Shown here: positions 34,535 to 43,333 of the stretch, one piece after another
How positions within the stretch are numbered: the first letter of the stretch is position 1
Layout of the letters: every line of letters starts with the position of its first letter
Assembly: GCA_044221315.1 (NCBI GenBank)
Contig: JBGAPK010000002.1
Coordinates: 152,287-216,286, forward strand
DNA from: JAFEBO01 sp044221315
Lineage (GTDB): Bacteria; Planctomycetota; Phycisphaerae; Phycisphaerales; UBA1924
Length of the DNA: 64,000 nt
Reading direction: 5' to 3'
Notes under the pieces: generated by a model
Databases searched by the model: none
Told to the model about the DNA's origin: nothing
The model's input: only the letters and a program-made list of their open reading frames with translations
Translations under genes and position numbers: made by a program

Positions 34535-35635
34535 TCAGGCCGTGCGGACCGCGCTGCCCCGGCTTGCCGCGGCGGGGGTCGTGGGCTCGGCATTGCCAAA
34601 CCGCTGCACGTCCGGCGGCGGCAGATGCCACACAGCCTTCTTGTGCTGCCCCTCGGCGAGGTACCACTTCACCATCCGGTCGATGCCGCCGTCCTTGCCG
34701 GCCAGCGGAATCTTCGGGCGATAGCCCGCGTCCAGGATCTTCTGCGCCTCGAACTTTGTCTGCATCGCGAAGAGTTTCTTGACGCGCGCGCTCGACACCG
34801 GCAGGTTTTTGCCCGTCAGTTTGATCACGATGTCGAACGGCAGCACCAGCAGGCACGCCAGCCCAAGCGGGATCCGCAGCTTCGGCACGCTCTTGCCGAG
34901 CGACTTGTACACCTGCTCGCTGATCTCGCGGCTCATCAGGTCGGGCTTGTCAACAAAGTGATACACGCCCCAGTTCTCACGCTGTTCGCGCGTCCAGAGG
35001 TAGATCGTCGCATCGACGATGTTCTCGACGTACGAGAGGCTCTTGATGTTGCTGCCATCGCCCACCAGCACGAACTTGCCGCTCTTCACCTGGCGAATGA
35101 GCGAGTACATGTTCGCGAAGTTGCGCGGCCCGAACGTGACTGTCGGCCGGATGACGAGCGCCCGGCGTCCCTCGCCCTTCTTCACCCACGCGTCGTACAC
35201 ACGCTCGGCCGCGAGCTTGCTCTTGCCGTAGTTTGATTCAGGCTGCTTGGGGGCCTCTTCGGTGTGGGGCTCGGGGGCGCTGCCGAAGACCGCGACGGTC
35301 GAGTAGAACCCGACCTCGCGCACGCCTTCCTTGTCCATCGCCTCGCACAAAACCCTCGCGCCGTTCTCATTCACATCGAAGAACGTCGCCTCGGAGATTC
35401 CAAAGTCGTGGTGTGCCGCGGCAAGGTTCAGAACCCGATCGCACCCGCGGACCGCCCGCTGCACGATCTGAGGGTCGCGAATGTCGCCGTGGAAGAACGC
35501 TGAACGTCCGATATCCCATTCGGGCTTCACGAGGTCAAGAATGACCACCTCGTGACCCTTGGCGGTCAATTGCTCATGGAAATAGCGGCCAATGAACCCG
35601 GAACCACCGGGGATGCAGATCCGCACGACTTCCAT
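34535..35635 (-). CDS. NAD-dependent epimerase/dehydratase (SDR)
   Basis: This extended short-chain dehydrogenase has 366 residues. The nucleotide site is GGSGFIG near residue 10, LNLAAAHHDFG follows, and the catalytic Y-x-x-x-K is YGKSK at about residues 138-142 with a Ser/Thr upstream (FYSTVAVFG). Family members act on nucleotide sugars or sterols; the context of polysaccharide genes favours a sugar substrate. An in-frame GTG at 35626 is better spaced from GGGAG than the ATG at 35635, which abuts it, so the true start may be three codons in. It heads the minus-strand arm of the polysaccharide cluster. Confidence 0.87.
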   Translation of the reverse strand: MEVVRICIPGGSGFIGRYFHEQLTAKGHEVVILDLVKPEWDIGRSAFFHGDIRDPQIVQRAVRGCDRVLNLAAAHHDFGISEATFFDVNENGARVLCEAMDKEGVREVGFYSTVAVFGSAPEPHTEEAPKQPESNYGKSKLAAERVYDAWVKKGEGRRALVIRPTVTFGPRNFANMYSLIRQVKSGKFVLVGDGSNIKSLSYVENIVDATIYLWTREQRENWGVYHFVDKPDLMSREISEQVYKSLGKSVPKLRIPLGLACLLVLPFDIVIKLTGKNLPVSSARVKKLFAMQTKFEAQKILDAGYRPKIPLAGKDGGIDRMVKWYLAEGQHKKAVWHLPPPDVQRFGNAEPTTPAAASRGSAVRTA

Positions 35636-35779
35636 CTCCCGTGCTAGCCCACCCCGGCCCGTTCACGAAATTCCGGCCGAATCGGCCCCGACTATAGCAT
35701 CGGCCCTTCCGGGCCCGACGTTCATCCAACGTCCCGGGTCGGCGCCGGGTTCTCGCCAAGTGCAGTATTTGCCGAAGCT

Positions 35780-36352
35780 TCAGGCCCCCACCGCCGGCCG
35801 TGCCCGCGGACCAAGCGTCCGCAGCGGCTCTCCCCCAAACGTGGTCCACGGCGCGAGCGACTCGCGCGCCGTTGCTCGCGCCCCCAAGATCGCACCCTCC
35901 CCGACGGTGACTCCCGGCAGCACCATCGAGTCCGCCGCAACCCACCCGTCATTCTCAATGCGAACCGGCCCGCGCATCCCGTGCGACACGAACGCCACTT
36001 CTGAAGCCCCGTCCCCGGTGGGAGCAAGGGTTTGGGGTGGGTTCGTTTTCGCAACGGGATTCTCGAGCGACGTCAACACCTTCGCATGCTGACTCACCGT
36101 GCAGTACTCGCCAATGTCCACACGCTCGGTGCAATCGATGTACGCCAGATCCCCGATCGCGCTCTCATGCCCGATCGAAAAATTCCAAGGATGCGTGATC
36201 ACCACGCTCGGCCTGATGCGGCAGACCGGCGCCACCGTCGCACCAAACACCCGCAAAATCGCCCGCCTCACCCCGTACCAGTTGTGAAAACTCAGCGCAA
36301 ACGCCTTGCGCCCGACCGTCCTCCACGCAAACTCCCGCAGTTCTCCGCTCAT
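35780..36352 (-). CDS. WcaF-like left-handed beta-helix acetyltransferase
   Basis: The 190-residue length fits the WcaF/colanic-acid acetyltransferase type. The N-terminus (FALSFHNWYGVRRAILRVFG) is the usual membrane-proximal start. The hexapeptide-repeat helix is visible as SVVITHPWNFSIGHESAIGD, VDIGEYCTVSQHAKVLTS and VLPGVTVGEGAILGARA. It probably O-acetylates a sugar in the exopolysaccharide. The GGTGA six nt before the ATG is supplied by the end of a dispersed repeat (36358-36365). Confidence 0.85.
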   Translation of the reverse strand: MSGELREFAWRTVGRKAFALSFHNWYGVRRAILRVFGATVAPVCRIRPSVVITHPWNFSIGHESAIGDLAYIDCTERVDIGEYCTVSQHAKVLTSLENPVAKTNPPQTLAPTGDGASEVAFVSHGMRGPVRIENDGWVAADSMVLPGVTVGEGAILGARATARESLAPWTTFGGEPLRTLGPRARPAVGA

Positions 36353-36357
36353 TAGAG

Positions 36358-36500
36358 TTCACCACAGAGACACCGGGGCACGGAGAATACCGGGAAGAGT
36401 GTTTGAATCAATTCTTCGTTGCCCTTGGCCGTTGCCTGTCTCTTCAAATTCCTTTTTCCAAATTCCCCTGTTCTCCGTGCCCCTGTGCCTCTGTGGTGAA
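36358..36500. repeat. Inverted pair of CACAGAG-type repeats forming a long stem
   Basis: The left arm at 36358-36388 and the reverse complement of the right arm at 36470-36500 match at 28 of 31 positions. They are separated by about 80 nt. The right arm encodes the C-terminal residues of the upstream acyltransferase (FTTEAQGHGEQ). The left arm ends just before the start codon of the downstream acetyltransferase. Confidence 0.75.
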
Positions 36501-37055
36501 TGCCTTCGCAGGATTCCCCAGATACACACGCCCCGCAACCGCATCCTTGAACAAGCACGCCCGCGCCTCCAGCACCGCGCCGTCCCCCACCCTCACGCCC
36601 GGGCCGACAAACGCGTCCGGGCCGATCCAGCACTTCTTTCCGATCACGATCGGCGGCCGCATCAGTTCGAAAGTCCGCTTCGTGTAGTCGTGCGACCCGG
36701 CGCACAAATGCGCAAAATGGTTCACCACCGTCCCCTCGCCGATCGTCACCGCCCCCAGCGAATACAAGATCGCCCGCTCGCCAATCGAAACACCCTCGCG
36801 GATGTCGAGCGTCCAGGGAATCTCAACGCGGCAGCTCCGCGCGATCCGCACGCCCCTTCCGATCTTCGCCCCGAACCGGCGCAGCAGCCAGCATCGATAC
36901 CCATCCGCCCCGTCAAAGCTCAGCCGCAGCAGCGTCCGCCCCACGAGCATCCAAGCGACGCGCACGATGTTGCCCCTGAGGCCCCACGCGCTCCCCAACG
37001 GCGCCGCTCCCGAATTGCTCGTTGCCGCATGATCCATCTCACCCATTATCGGCAT
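36444..37055 (-). CDS. Left-handed beta-helix acyltransferase with repeat-derived C-terminus
   Basis: The 203-residue protein has hexapeptide repeats typical of WcaF/NodL-type acetyltransferases: GAKIGRGVRIARSCRVEIPW, GVSIGERAILYSLG, VTIGEGTVVNHFAHLC and IVIGKKCWIGPDAFVGPGVR. The active His is probably in AGSHDY. After the normal family ending (GNPAKAF) the last roughly 18 residues are encoded by a dispersed intergenic repeat. It likely acylates a polysaccharide sugar, in parallel with its downstream neighbour. The start could also be the Met at 37046 or 37037. Confidence 0.82.
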   Translation of the reverse strand: MPIMGEMDHAATSNSGAAPLGSAWGLRGNIVRVAWMLVGRTLLRLSFDGADGYRCWLLRRFGAKIGRGVRIARSCRVEIPWTLDIREGVSIGERAILYSLGAVTIGEGTVVNHFAHLCAGSHDYTKRTFELMRPPIVIGKKCWIGPDAFVGPGVRVGDGAVLEARACLFKDAVAGRVYLGNPAKAFTTEAQGHGEQGNLEKGI

Positions 37056-37100
37056 ACTCGTCCGGGCCCTGCTGGGGCTCCCCCGGTCGAATGCCGGAAG

Positions 37101-37236
37101 AACTCACAACAGAGTGCACAGAAGACACGGAGAAAAGGCCGAAGGCCTGCGGAAACGCCCTCCGCAACGGCTATGTCACCATCCCCTCCACATCTCACTG
37201 CCTGTCTCTGTGATCTCGGTGTTCTCCGTGGTAAAC
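37101..37236. repeat. Second CACAGAG-type repeat pair
   Basis: A copy at 37101-37136 faces an inverted copy at 37202-37236 (reads TTTACCACGGAGAACACC on the minus strand). It fills most of the 188-bp gap between a methyltransferase stop and an acyltransferase start. The match between arms is weaker than at 36358. Confidence 0.6.
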
Positions 37237-37243
37237 CCGTCTT

Positions 37244-37987
37244 TCACCGATCCGGCAACCGCCGCGCCCGCACGGTCAGACTCCCCACGAAATTGATGTA
37301 CCACCGCCGGTACTTCGCGTACGCCCCATCGCCCGTCCATTCCTCCGGCTCGAACCCGACGTGCCGCAGAAGGTCCGTCAGCGACGACTTCGTGAAGTAG
37401 TGCAGGTGGTGCCCATCCCACCCGTGCTCGCGGCAGTACGCCGCATCGCGCCTCGGGCTCCCCGTCAATGGCTGCCTTCCCCGCAGGAGATCCACCACGT
37501 GCTTGACATACGCCATGTTCGGCACGCACAAAACCAGACATCCCCCCGGCTTGCACACCCGATGCCACTCGTCGAGCGCCTCGTAAATGAAAACCAAATG
37601 CTCCAGCACCGCCACGCCCAGCACCACATCAAAGCTCTTTTCCGCGAACGGCAAGGGCTGATCCGCGCTCGCAACCTGAAAGTCCAACTTCGACTGGAGC
37701 GCCGGGTCCAGCGCCGCCCTCCGGCGCGCGGCATCCACCGCCGTGCTTGAAATATCAATTCCCGAGATATGCTCGAACCGGTCCGCCAGCGCCACCGTCA
37801 GCCCACCCGTGTTGCACCCGATCTCGAGCGCCCGCCCTTTCTCGTTCCGAAGCAGGCGGGCCACATCATCGTTCCGATTCGTCGAGACCGCGTCCGGGCG
37901 AAGCACCGGCGCCGGGGGCAGTTTCTCCCCCGGATACTTGACGTTGTACGCCTTCTGCAATCGGTCCTGGAGTGATGCGTCGGACAT
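37244..37987 (-). CDS. Class I SAM-dependent methyltransferase
   Basis: The ATG at 37987 gives 247 residues; the frame runs further upstream but without a credible start. SAM-binding motif I is ALEIGCNTGGLTVALAD (about residues 53-69), followed by GIDISSTAVDAARRR, FDVVLGVAVLEHL and PGGCLVLCVPN. This is the UbiE/type-11 style. The C-terminus (HHLHYFTKSSLTDLL) is typical of methyltransferases in polysaccharide clusters. It probably methylates a sugar or sugar-nucleotide. It is the first gene of a minus-strand run with the two acyltransferases. Confidence 0.87.
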   Translation of the reverse strand: MSDASLQDRLQKAYNVKYPGEKLPPAPVLRPDAVSTNRNDDVARLLRNEKGRALEIGCNTGGLTVALADRFEHISGIDISSTAVDAARRRAALDPALQSKLDFQVASADQPLPFAEKSFDVVLGVAVLEHLVFIYEALDEWHRVCKPGGCLVLCVPNMAYVKHVVDLLRGRQPLTGSPRRDAAYCREHGWDGHHLHYFTKSSLTDLLRHVGFEPEEWTGDGAYAKYRRWYINFVGSLTVRARRLPDR

Positions 37988-38126
37988 ACGGATTTCCCAG
38001 CCGAGCGGCCCCGGCCCGACGAGTATTGCACATCGCACCGCACACCACAAGGACGCCTTCACCGCTCTGCAAAACTTCCGCGTTCTCGGTCGATGACGCC
38101 GCGCAATTCGCGCCGCTCCGGCCCGA

Positions 38127-39119
38127 TTACTTGCTCGGATTCGCCCGGTACCACTCGATCGTCCGCTTGAGCCCTTCCTCAAACGTCACCAGGCTTTTCC
38201 AGCCCAGAAGCCTCTCCGCCTTCTCCACCGATAGCTTCCGCCGCGGCTGGCCGTCCGGCTTGGTCGAATCCCACACGATCCCGCCCTTGAACCCCGTCAG
38301 CCGCACGATCAGTTCCACCAGATCTTTGATCGTAATCTCGAACGACGCACCGAGGTTTATCGGGTCCGGATCGTTCATCACGTCCGCGGCGCGGCAGATG
38401 CCCTCCGCCGCATCATCCACAAACAAAAACTCCCGGCTCGCGCTCCCCGTCCCCCAGCAGACAATCTCTTTGTCCCCCCGAGCCTGCGCCTCCACGCACT
38501 TTCGGATCAGCGCCGGAATGACATGGCTGCTCTTGAGGTCAAAGTTGTCGTGCGGCCCGTACAAGTTTACCGGCAGCACGAACGAACTGCGGAATCCGTA
38601 CTGCAGCTTGTACGCGTCCAGCATCTGCCAGGCCGCTTTCTTCGCCACGCCGTACGGGGCGTTGGTCTCTTCCGGATACCCGTTCCAGAGGTCATGCTCC
38701 TTGAACGGGATGGGCGCGAACTTGGGATAGGCACAGATCGTCCCGACCTGTATGAACTTGCCCCCCCGCTCGCACAATGCGTCCAGCCGCGCCTCTTCGA
38801 TCAAGTGCAGCGCCATCGCCATATTGGCGAAGAAGTACCGCCCCGGATTGGCCTGATTCGCCCCGATCCCGCCCACCTCGGCGGCCAGGTGGATCATCAC
38901 GTCCACCTTCTGCTGCCCGAAGGCCGAACGGTACAGCCGGGCACAATCCGCCCTGTCGGTCAGGTCGAAATCCTTACGCCGGGGAATAAAGACGTTCGCG
39001 GGCTTGACCCCCCGGTGCTTGAGCCGCTCCTGCACGGCCTTCCCCAGAAACCCGGCCCCCCCGGTGATCACGACTCTCGCATTGGGCCAGTCGACGGTTT
39101 GGGATGGGGTGTTCGCCAT
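38127..39119 (-). CDS. fcl: GDP-L-fucose synthase
   Basis: This 330-residue SDR catalyses the NADPH-dependent 3,5-epimerisation and reduction of GDP-4-keto-6-deoxymannose to GDP-L-fucose. Fcl/WcaG signatures are GGAGFLG (20-26), VDVMIHLAAEVGGIGANQ, TICAYPK, NAPYGVAKK (Y156, K160) and NLYGPHDNFDLKSSHVIPAL, with REFLFVDDAAEG further on. The GDP-mannose 4,6-dehydratase that supplies the substrate is not in the window. It is divergent from the UDP-glucose dehydrogenase. Confidence 0.93.
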   Translation of the reverse strand: MANTPSQTVDWPNARVVITGGAGFLGKAVQERLKHRGVKPANVFIPRRKDFDLTDRADCARLYRSAFGQQKVDVMIHLAAEVGGIGANQANPGRYFFANMAMALHLIEEARLDALCERGGKFIQVGTICAYPKFAPIPFKEHDLWNGYPEETNAPYGVAKKAAWQMLDAYKLQYGFRSSFVLPVNLYGPHDNFDLKSSHVIPALIRKCVEAQARGDKEIVCWGTGSASREFLFVDDAAEGICRAADVMNDPDPINLGASFEITIKDLVELIVRLTGFKGGIVWDSTKPDGQPRRKLSVEKAERLLGWKSLVTFEEGLKRTIEWYRANPSK

Positions 39120-39252
39120 AGGGTCGGGAGTTTATGCGTCAGCGGACCCGAAAAGGACCGCAGCCCAACGCCCCGACATCCGCTAGGAAGGGGCGTGCGG
39201 GCCGCAATAGTCCCACGAAACGGCCGTTGATCGGTCAACGGTCGGCTATTGT

Positions 39253-39282
39253 CATTCTCCCTGTTCCGGGACAGGGAGAATG
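39253..39282. promoter_or_regulatory. 12-bp perfect inverted repeat between divergent sugar-nucleotide genes
   Basis: CATTCTCCCTGT (39253-39264) and ACAGGGAGAATG (39271-39282) are perfect complements around a 6-nt TCCGGG spacer. It lies in the gap between fcl and the UDP-glucose dehydrogenase. It could be an operator or an RNA hairpin in the 5' leader. Confidence 0.5.
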
Positions 39283-39351
39283 AACGATGAGGGTGCGGAA
39301 TTTGCCACCGTCGGCCCCGATCTTCGCTCACTTGGCAGGAGTCCATCCCCC

Positions 39352-40686
39352 GTGCGACTGACCATGGTTGGAACGGGGTATGTCGGCCTCGTCACAGGCG
39401 TCTGCTTCGCCGGCACCGGCAACGACGTCGTCTGTCTCGACATCGACCGAAGCAAGATCGACTCCCTCCGGGCCGGGCGCTGCCCCATCTACGAGCCGGG
39501 CCTCGAGGAACTCCTCGCCCGCAACATTAAGAACAACCGGCTCCACTTCACCGCCGACCCCGCCGTGGCATATCGCGACGCCGACATCATTTTTATCTGC
39601 GTCGGCACCCCGAGCGATGAACTCGGCCACGCCGACCTGAGATACGTCTTCGCCGCGGCTGACGACATCGCCAAGGCCATCAAGGGCTCGCCCAAGCCTC
39701 GCACCGTCGTCGTGAAGTCCACCGTGCCCGTGGGCACCACGCTCAAGGTGCGAGACCGCATCCGCGCCGGCGCGCCGGGCACGAAGTTCCGCGTCGCCAA
39801 CAACCCCGAATTCCTGAAAGAAGGAGACGCGATCAACGACTTCAACAAGCCCGACCGGGTCGTCGTCGGCGTCGAGGACGAAGAGACCGGCGAACTCTTC
39901 CTCCGCCTCTACGACCCCTTCGTCCGCAACGGCCATCCCATCCACATCATGGACATCCTCTCGTCCGAGATGGTCAAGTACGCCAGCAACAACTTCCTCG
40001 CAACCAAGATCTCCTTCATCAACGAGATGGCCAACCTGTGCGAGGCCTACGGCGCGGACATCGCCAAGGTCCGCGAGGGCATGTGCGCCGACAAGCGCAT
40101 CGGCTCCCACTTCCTCTACCCCGGCCTGGGATACGGCGGGTCGTGCTTCCCCAAGGACACTCTCGCCTGCATCTCCATGGGCAACAGCGCGGGCGTCCCC
40201 GTGCCCCTCAGCACCGCCGTCCACGAGACCAACCAGCGCCAGCGCGACCGCTTCTTCGCCAAGATCGAGAAGCACTTCGCCGGAAACCTCAAGGGCAAGA
40301 CGCTCGCCTTCTGGGGCATCGCCTTCAAGCCCCGCACCGACGACGTCCGCGAGGCCCCCGCCCTGACGCTCATCCGCAAGGCGATCGCGGCCGGTGCCTC
40401 GGTCCGCGCCTTCGACCCGGTCGCCTACGAGAACGCCCGCGCCGAACTCGGACCCGCTCCGGCCATCCTCCCCGATCTCTATGAGGCCGCCAGCGGCGCA
40501 GATGCCCTGGTCATCTGCACAGATTGGGACGATTTCAAGAGCCCCGATTTCGACCGCCTCGCCGGCGCGCTGCGCTCCAAGGTCATTTTCGACGGACGAA
40601 ACCTCTACCGCCCCGAGGACGTGTCCCGGCGCGGCTTCGCCTATTACAGCGTCGGCCGCCCGGGCCCGGAAGGCACCGGCTCGTGA
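39352..40686 (+). CDS. ugd: UDP-glucose 6-dehydrogenase
   Basis: The enzyme oxidises UDP-glucose to UDP-glucuronate with NAD. The GTG at 39352 is chosen because AGGAG (39337-39341) is 10 nt upstream and the protein then begins VRLTMVGTGYVGLVTGVCFA, exactly as family members begin. An ATG at 39280 is in frame but abuts its purine run. The product is 444 residues. Other landmarks are VGTPS, KSTVPVGT, NPEFLKEGDAI and the catalytic C265 in GYGGSCFPKDT. The C-terminal UDP-binding domain has GIAFKPRTDDVREAP. Its stop overlaps the start of the next glycosyltransferase. Confidence 0.93.
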   Translation: MRLTMVGTGYVGLVTGVCFAGTGNDVVCLDIDRSKIDSLRAGRCPIYEPGLEELLARNIKNNRLHFTADPAVAYRDADIIFICVGTPSDELGHADLRYVFAAADDIAKAIKGSPKPRTVVVKSTVPVGTTLKVRDRIRAGAPGTKFRVANNPEFLKEGDAINDFNKPDRVVVGVEDEETGELFLRLYDPFVRNGHPIHIMDILSSEMVKYASNNFLATKISFINEMANLCEAYGADIAKVREGMCADKRIGSHFLYPGLGYGGSCFPKDTLACISMGNSAGVPVPLSTAVHETNQRQRDRFFAKIEKHFAGNLKGKTLAFWGIAFKPRTDDVREAPALTLIRKAIAAGASVRAFDPVAYENARAELGPAPAILPDLYEAASGADALVICTDWDDFKSPDFDRLAGALRSKVIFDGRNLYRPEDVSRRGFAYYSVGRPGPEGTGS

Positions 40687-41888
40687 CCGAAGCCCCGGCG
40701 AACCCCGCTCTTCCCGCCGGCGAGTCGCCCACGCCCACCATCCGCCTCGCGCTCTTCCAGCCCGCGCTCCCAAAGTACCGCGTCCCGGTCTTCCGCGAAC
40801 TCGCATCACGGCCAGGCATCGACCTGCATTTCTTCTACGCCTCCGACGAGCCGGTCCAGAACGTCGAACCCAGCGGCTTCCGCGGCACACCGATCACGTC
40901 CAGCATCGTTCTCTCCAAGCCGCGGCTGCTCTGGCGCCAGGCGCAGCTCGACCTCATCGATCCCTCCCGATTTGACGTTGTCATGGCCGGCTGGAATACC
41001 CGCTACCTCAGCCTCATCCCCTCGCTCCTGAAGTGCAGGAGGCGCGGCATCCCCTCGGTGCTCTGGGGGCACGGATACTCCAAACGCGAACGATTCTCCA
41101 AGCGATTCATCCGCGACGCGACCGGAAACCTCGCCACCGCGGTGCTCTTCTACGGCGAGGCCGCCCGGAAGCGATTCGTCGAACGCAACGGTCGCGAGTT
41201 CCGCGCGTTCGTTGCGCCCAACGCCCTCGACCAGACCGAGATCCAGCGGGCCAGAAGCCGTTGGCTCGCCGATCCCGCCGCGCTCCAGCGCTTCAAGCGC
41301 GAGCACTCTCTCGAGCACGGCCCCGTTCTCGCCTTCGTCTCCCGGCTTTCCCCCGAGAACCGCGCCGATCTGCTTCTCCGGGCCGGCGCGAAGCTCCTGC
41401 CCGCTTTCCCGCACCTGCGCATCGCCATCGTCGGCTCCGGAATCGAGGAGGCAAACCTCCGGCGTGTCGCCGCCGACTGCGGCATGGAAAAACAAACGAT
41501 CTTCACCGGCGCGGTCTACGAGGAGGAAAACCTCGCCCCCTGGTTCCTTTCTTCCGATCTCTTTGTCTATCCCCGCAACGCCGGCCTGAGCATCCTCCAC
41601 GCTATGGGCTACGGCCTTCCAGTGATCACCACCGACTTTGCACCGTCCTGGGCGCCAGAGGTCGATACCATCAAGCCCTGGATGAACGGGATGCTCTACC
41701 GCGACGGCTCCGCCGACGACCTCGCCAGCGTCATCGGCAGTCTGCTCAACGACCGCGCTCGCATCGACCGCATGCGAACCGTCGCGCTCCACACCGCCAC
41801 GCAGGAGTACACGCTCAAAGGCATGGTCGACGGCATGGAGCGGGCTATCCGCTACGCCTACAGCACGCGTCACCCCGCTTCCCGCTGA
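40683..41888 (+). CDS. Glycosyltransferase family 4 protein
   Basis: The GTG at 40683 overlaps the TGA of ugd (GTGA), which implies translational coupling. The product is 401 residues with a GT-B fold. The N-terminal part (LALFQPALPKYRVPVFRELA) is of the type seen in many polysaccharide GTs. The C-terminal half has FVSRLSPENRADLLLRAGAK, FTGAVYEEENLAPWFLSSDL and LSILHAMGYGLPVITTD, the E-x7-E-like nucleotide-binding region in altered form. It is closely related in sequence and length to the gene at 50303. The donor and acceptor are unknown. Confidence 0.88.
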   Translation: MTEAPANPALPAGESPTPTIRLALFQPALPKYRVPVFRELASRPGIDLHFFYASDEPVQNVEPSGFRGTPITSSIVLSKPRLLWRQAQLDLIDPSRFDVVMAGWNTRYLSLIPSLLKCRRRGIPSVLWGHGYSKRERFSKRFIRDATGNLATAVLFYGEAARKRFVERNGREFRAFVAPNALDQTEIQRARSRWLADPAALQRFKREHSLEHGPVLAFVSRLSPENRADLLLRAGAKLLPAFPHLRIAIVGSGIEEANLRRVAADCGMEKQTIFTGAVYEEENLAPWFLSSDLFVYPRNAGLSILHAMGYGLPVITTDFAPSWAPEVDTIKPWMNGMLYRDGSADDLASVIGSLLNDRARIDRMRTVALHTATQEYTLKGMVDGMERAIRYAYSTRHPASR

Positions 41889-42003
41889 TCTCCCGTGCCG
41901 TCCGGCGGAAACTCCGTCCGCTCCCGATGACAAGTCGAGCCGGCACGTGCTCCCCGCCTACATTGACCCGCCGTCCGTTCCCCTCGACAGCCCCGGAACA
42001 CGC

Positions 42004-43254
42004 ATGCACGTCGTCATCTTCGAGCCCTGCCCCGGAGGTCATCGCTTCACCTACGTCCGGCGCATCATCACCGCCCTCTCGGAGCTTCCAGTCCGCATCT
42101 CCCTCGCCACCAGCCCCGGCGCCTCGGCCCGCGAGACCTTTTCCGAGCAGCTCCGGCACCTCGCGCCTCGCTTCCAGCTCGACGAGTCCTATCCCGAATC
42201 CGATCCAACGAAGAAAATTGCCTTCAGCCGTGAAACCGCGGCGGCCGCCGTCCGCGCCGCCCGCTCGCTCCGCCCCGATCATCTCATCATCCCCTCCGGC
42301 GACGGCGTCCTCCAGATGCTCGGCCTCGAGCACCTGCTCCTGCGCGCCGGACCGCTCCGCGATACCGAACTCGAAGCGATGATCCTGGGCGCCTCCTGGG
42401 TCTACCACCCCCGAGGCAACCCGCGCCGCTGGGCCAAGCGCCGTGCCTGGGCCGCCCTCACCGGCGCCAGCAAGGTCCGAACACTTCACATCATCGATCC
42501 GCTGCTCCGCCGCGCCTTCAAGGCCCTCACGCCCGGAATCGCCCGACGCACCGTCCTCGTGCCCGACCCCGTCGACGCGCTCTCGGACCTCTCCAAGGTC
42601 GAGGCCCGGCGCCGGCTCAACCTCGACCCCTCGGGGCGCATCGTCTCCAGCGTCGGCCGCCTCGATGAGCGCAAAGGCGTCGATCTGCTGATCCGCGCGT
42701 TTCTTGCCGCCGGGCTTCCGCCCACCGACCGACTGCTGCTCGTGGGCATACAGATGCCGGAGATCAGGGAGTTGCTCGCCGGCGAGGCCGCACCCTTTGT
42801 CCGAACAGGACGGATCATCGCACTCGACGGATACGTCACCGACGAGCAGATGTCGCTCGCGATCGCCGCCGCCGACCTCATCGGCGTGCCCTACCGGCGC
42901 CATCTCGGCTCTGCCAGCATCGTCATCCGAGCCGCCGCCCAGGGCCGTCCGATCCTCGGCACCGACATGGGCTGGCCCGGCGAAACCTGCCGCCGCTTTG
43001 GCCTGGGGACTGTCTGCACCGTCCGCGATCCGCACGCTCTGACGGCCGCCCTGCGCGATGCGCTCGACGCCGCCCCGTCCTTCACGCCCCACCCCGCCAG
43101 CCGTCGATTTGTCCAATTCCACAGCGTTCAGAACGCCCATCGCTGCTGGGCCGGACGTCTCCGTCAGCGCCTGAACCTCCCGGATCCCGTTCCCGCACTG
43201 GACTGGGATTGGGTGCTCGAAACGGCGATCCAGATACCCGACCCGCCGCCCTGA
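42004..43254 (+). CDS. Glycosyltransferase (GT-B, group 1-like)
   Basis: The ATG at 42004 (MHVVIFEPCPGGHRFTYVRR) gives 416 residues; a GTG at 41947 is in frame. The N-terminal motif GGHRFTYVRRI and the C-terminal SSVGRLDERKGVDLLIRAFL, LLLVGIQMPEIRELL, LDGYVTDEQMSLAIAAADL and SASIVIRAAAQGRPIL identify a GT-B transferase. It differs from its neighbours in lacking the LAPWFLSSDL block. It likely adds one residue of the repeat unit. Confidence 0.84.
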   Translation: MHVVIFEPCPGGHRFTYVRRIITALSELPVRISLATSPGASARETFSEQLRHLAPRFQLDESYPESDPTKKIAFSRETAAAAVRAARSLRPDHLIIPSGDGVLQMLGLEHLLLRAGPLRDTELEAMILGASWVYHPRGNPRRWAKRRAWAALTGASKVRTLHIIDPLLRRAFKALTPGIARRTVLVPDPVDALSDLSKVEARRRLNLDPSGRIVSSVGRLDERKGVDLLIRAFLAAGLPPTDRLLLVGIQMPEIRELLAGEAAPFVRTGRIIALDGYVTDEQMSLAIAAADLIGVPYRRHLGSASIVIRAAAQGRPILGTDMGWPGETCRRFGLGTVCTVRDPHALTAALRDALDAAPSFTPHPASRRFVQFHSVQNAHRCWAGRLRQRLNLPDPVPALDWDWVLETAIQIPDPPP

Positions 43255-43333
43255 TAACTCCCGATCGTCTCCATCTCCTTACCCCCCGCTCGCCGATACT
43301 GTTTTACTGTCGGCGAACCACTCGGAGCAGGGC

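Noticed and set aside
39328..40890. 520-residue minus-strand frame opposite ugd
   Set aside because: The + strand has a clear dehydrogenase with catalytic motifs; the minus frame has none.
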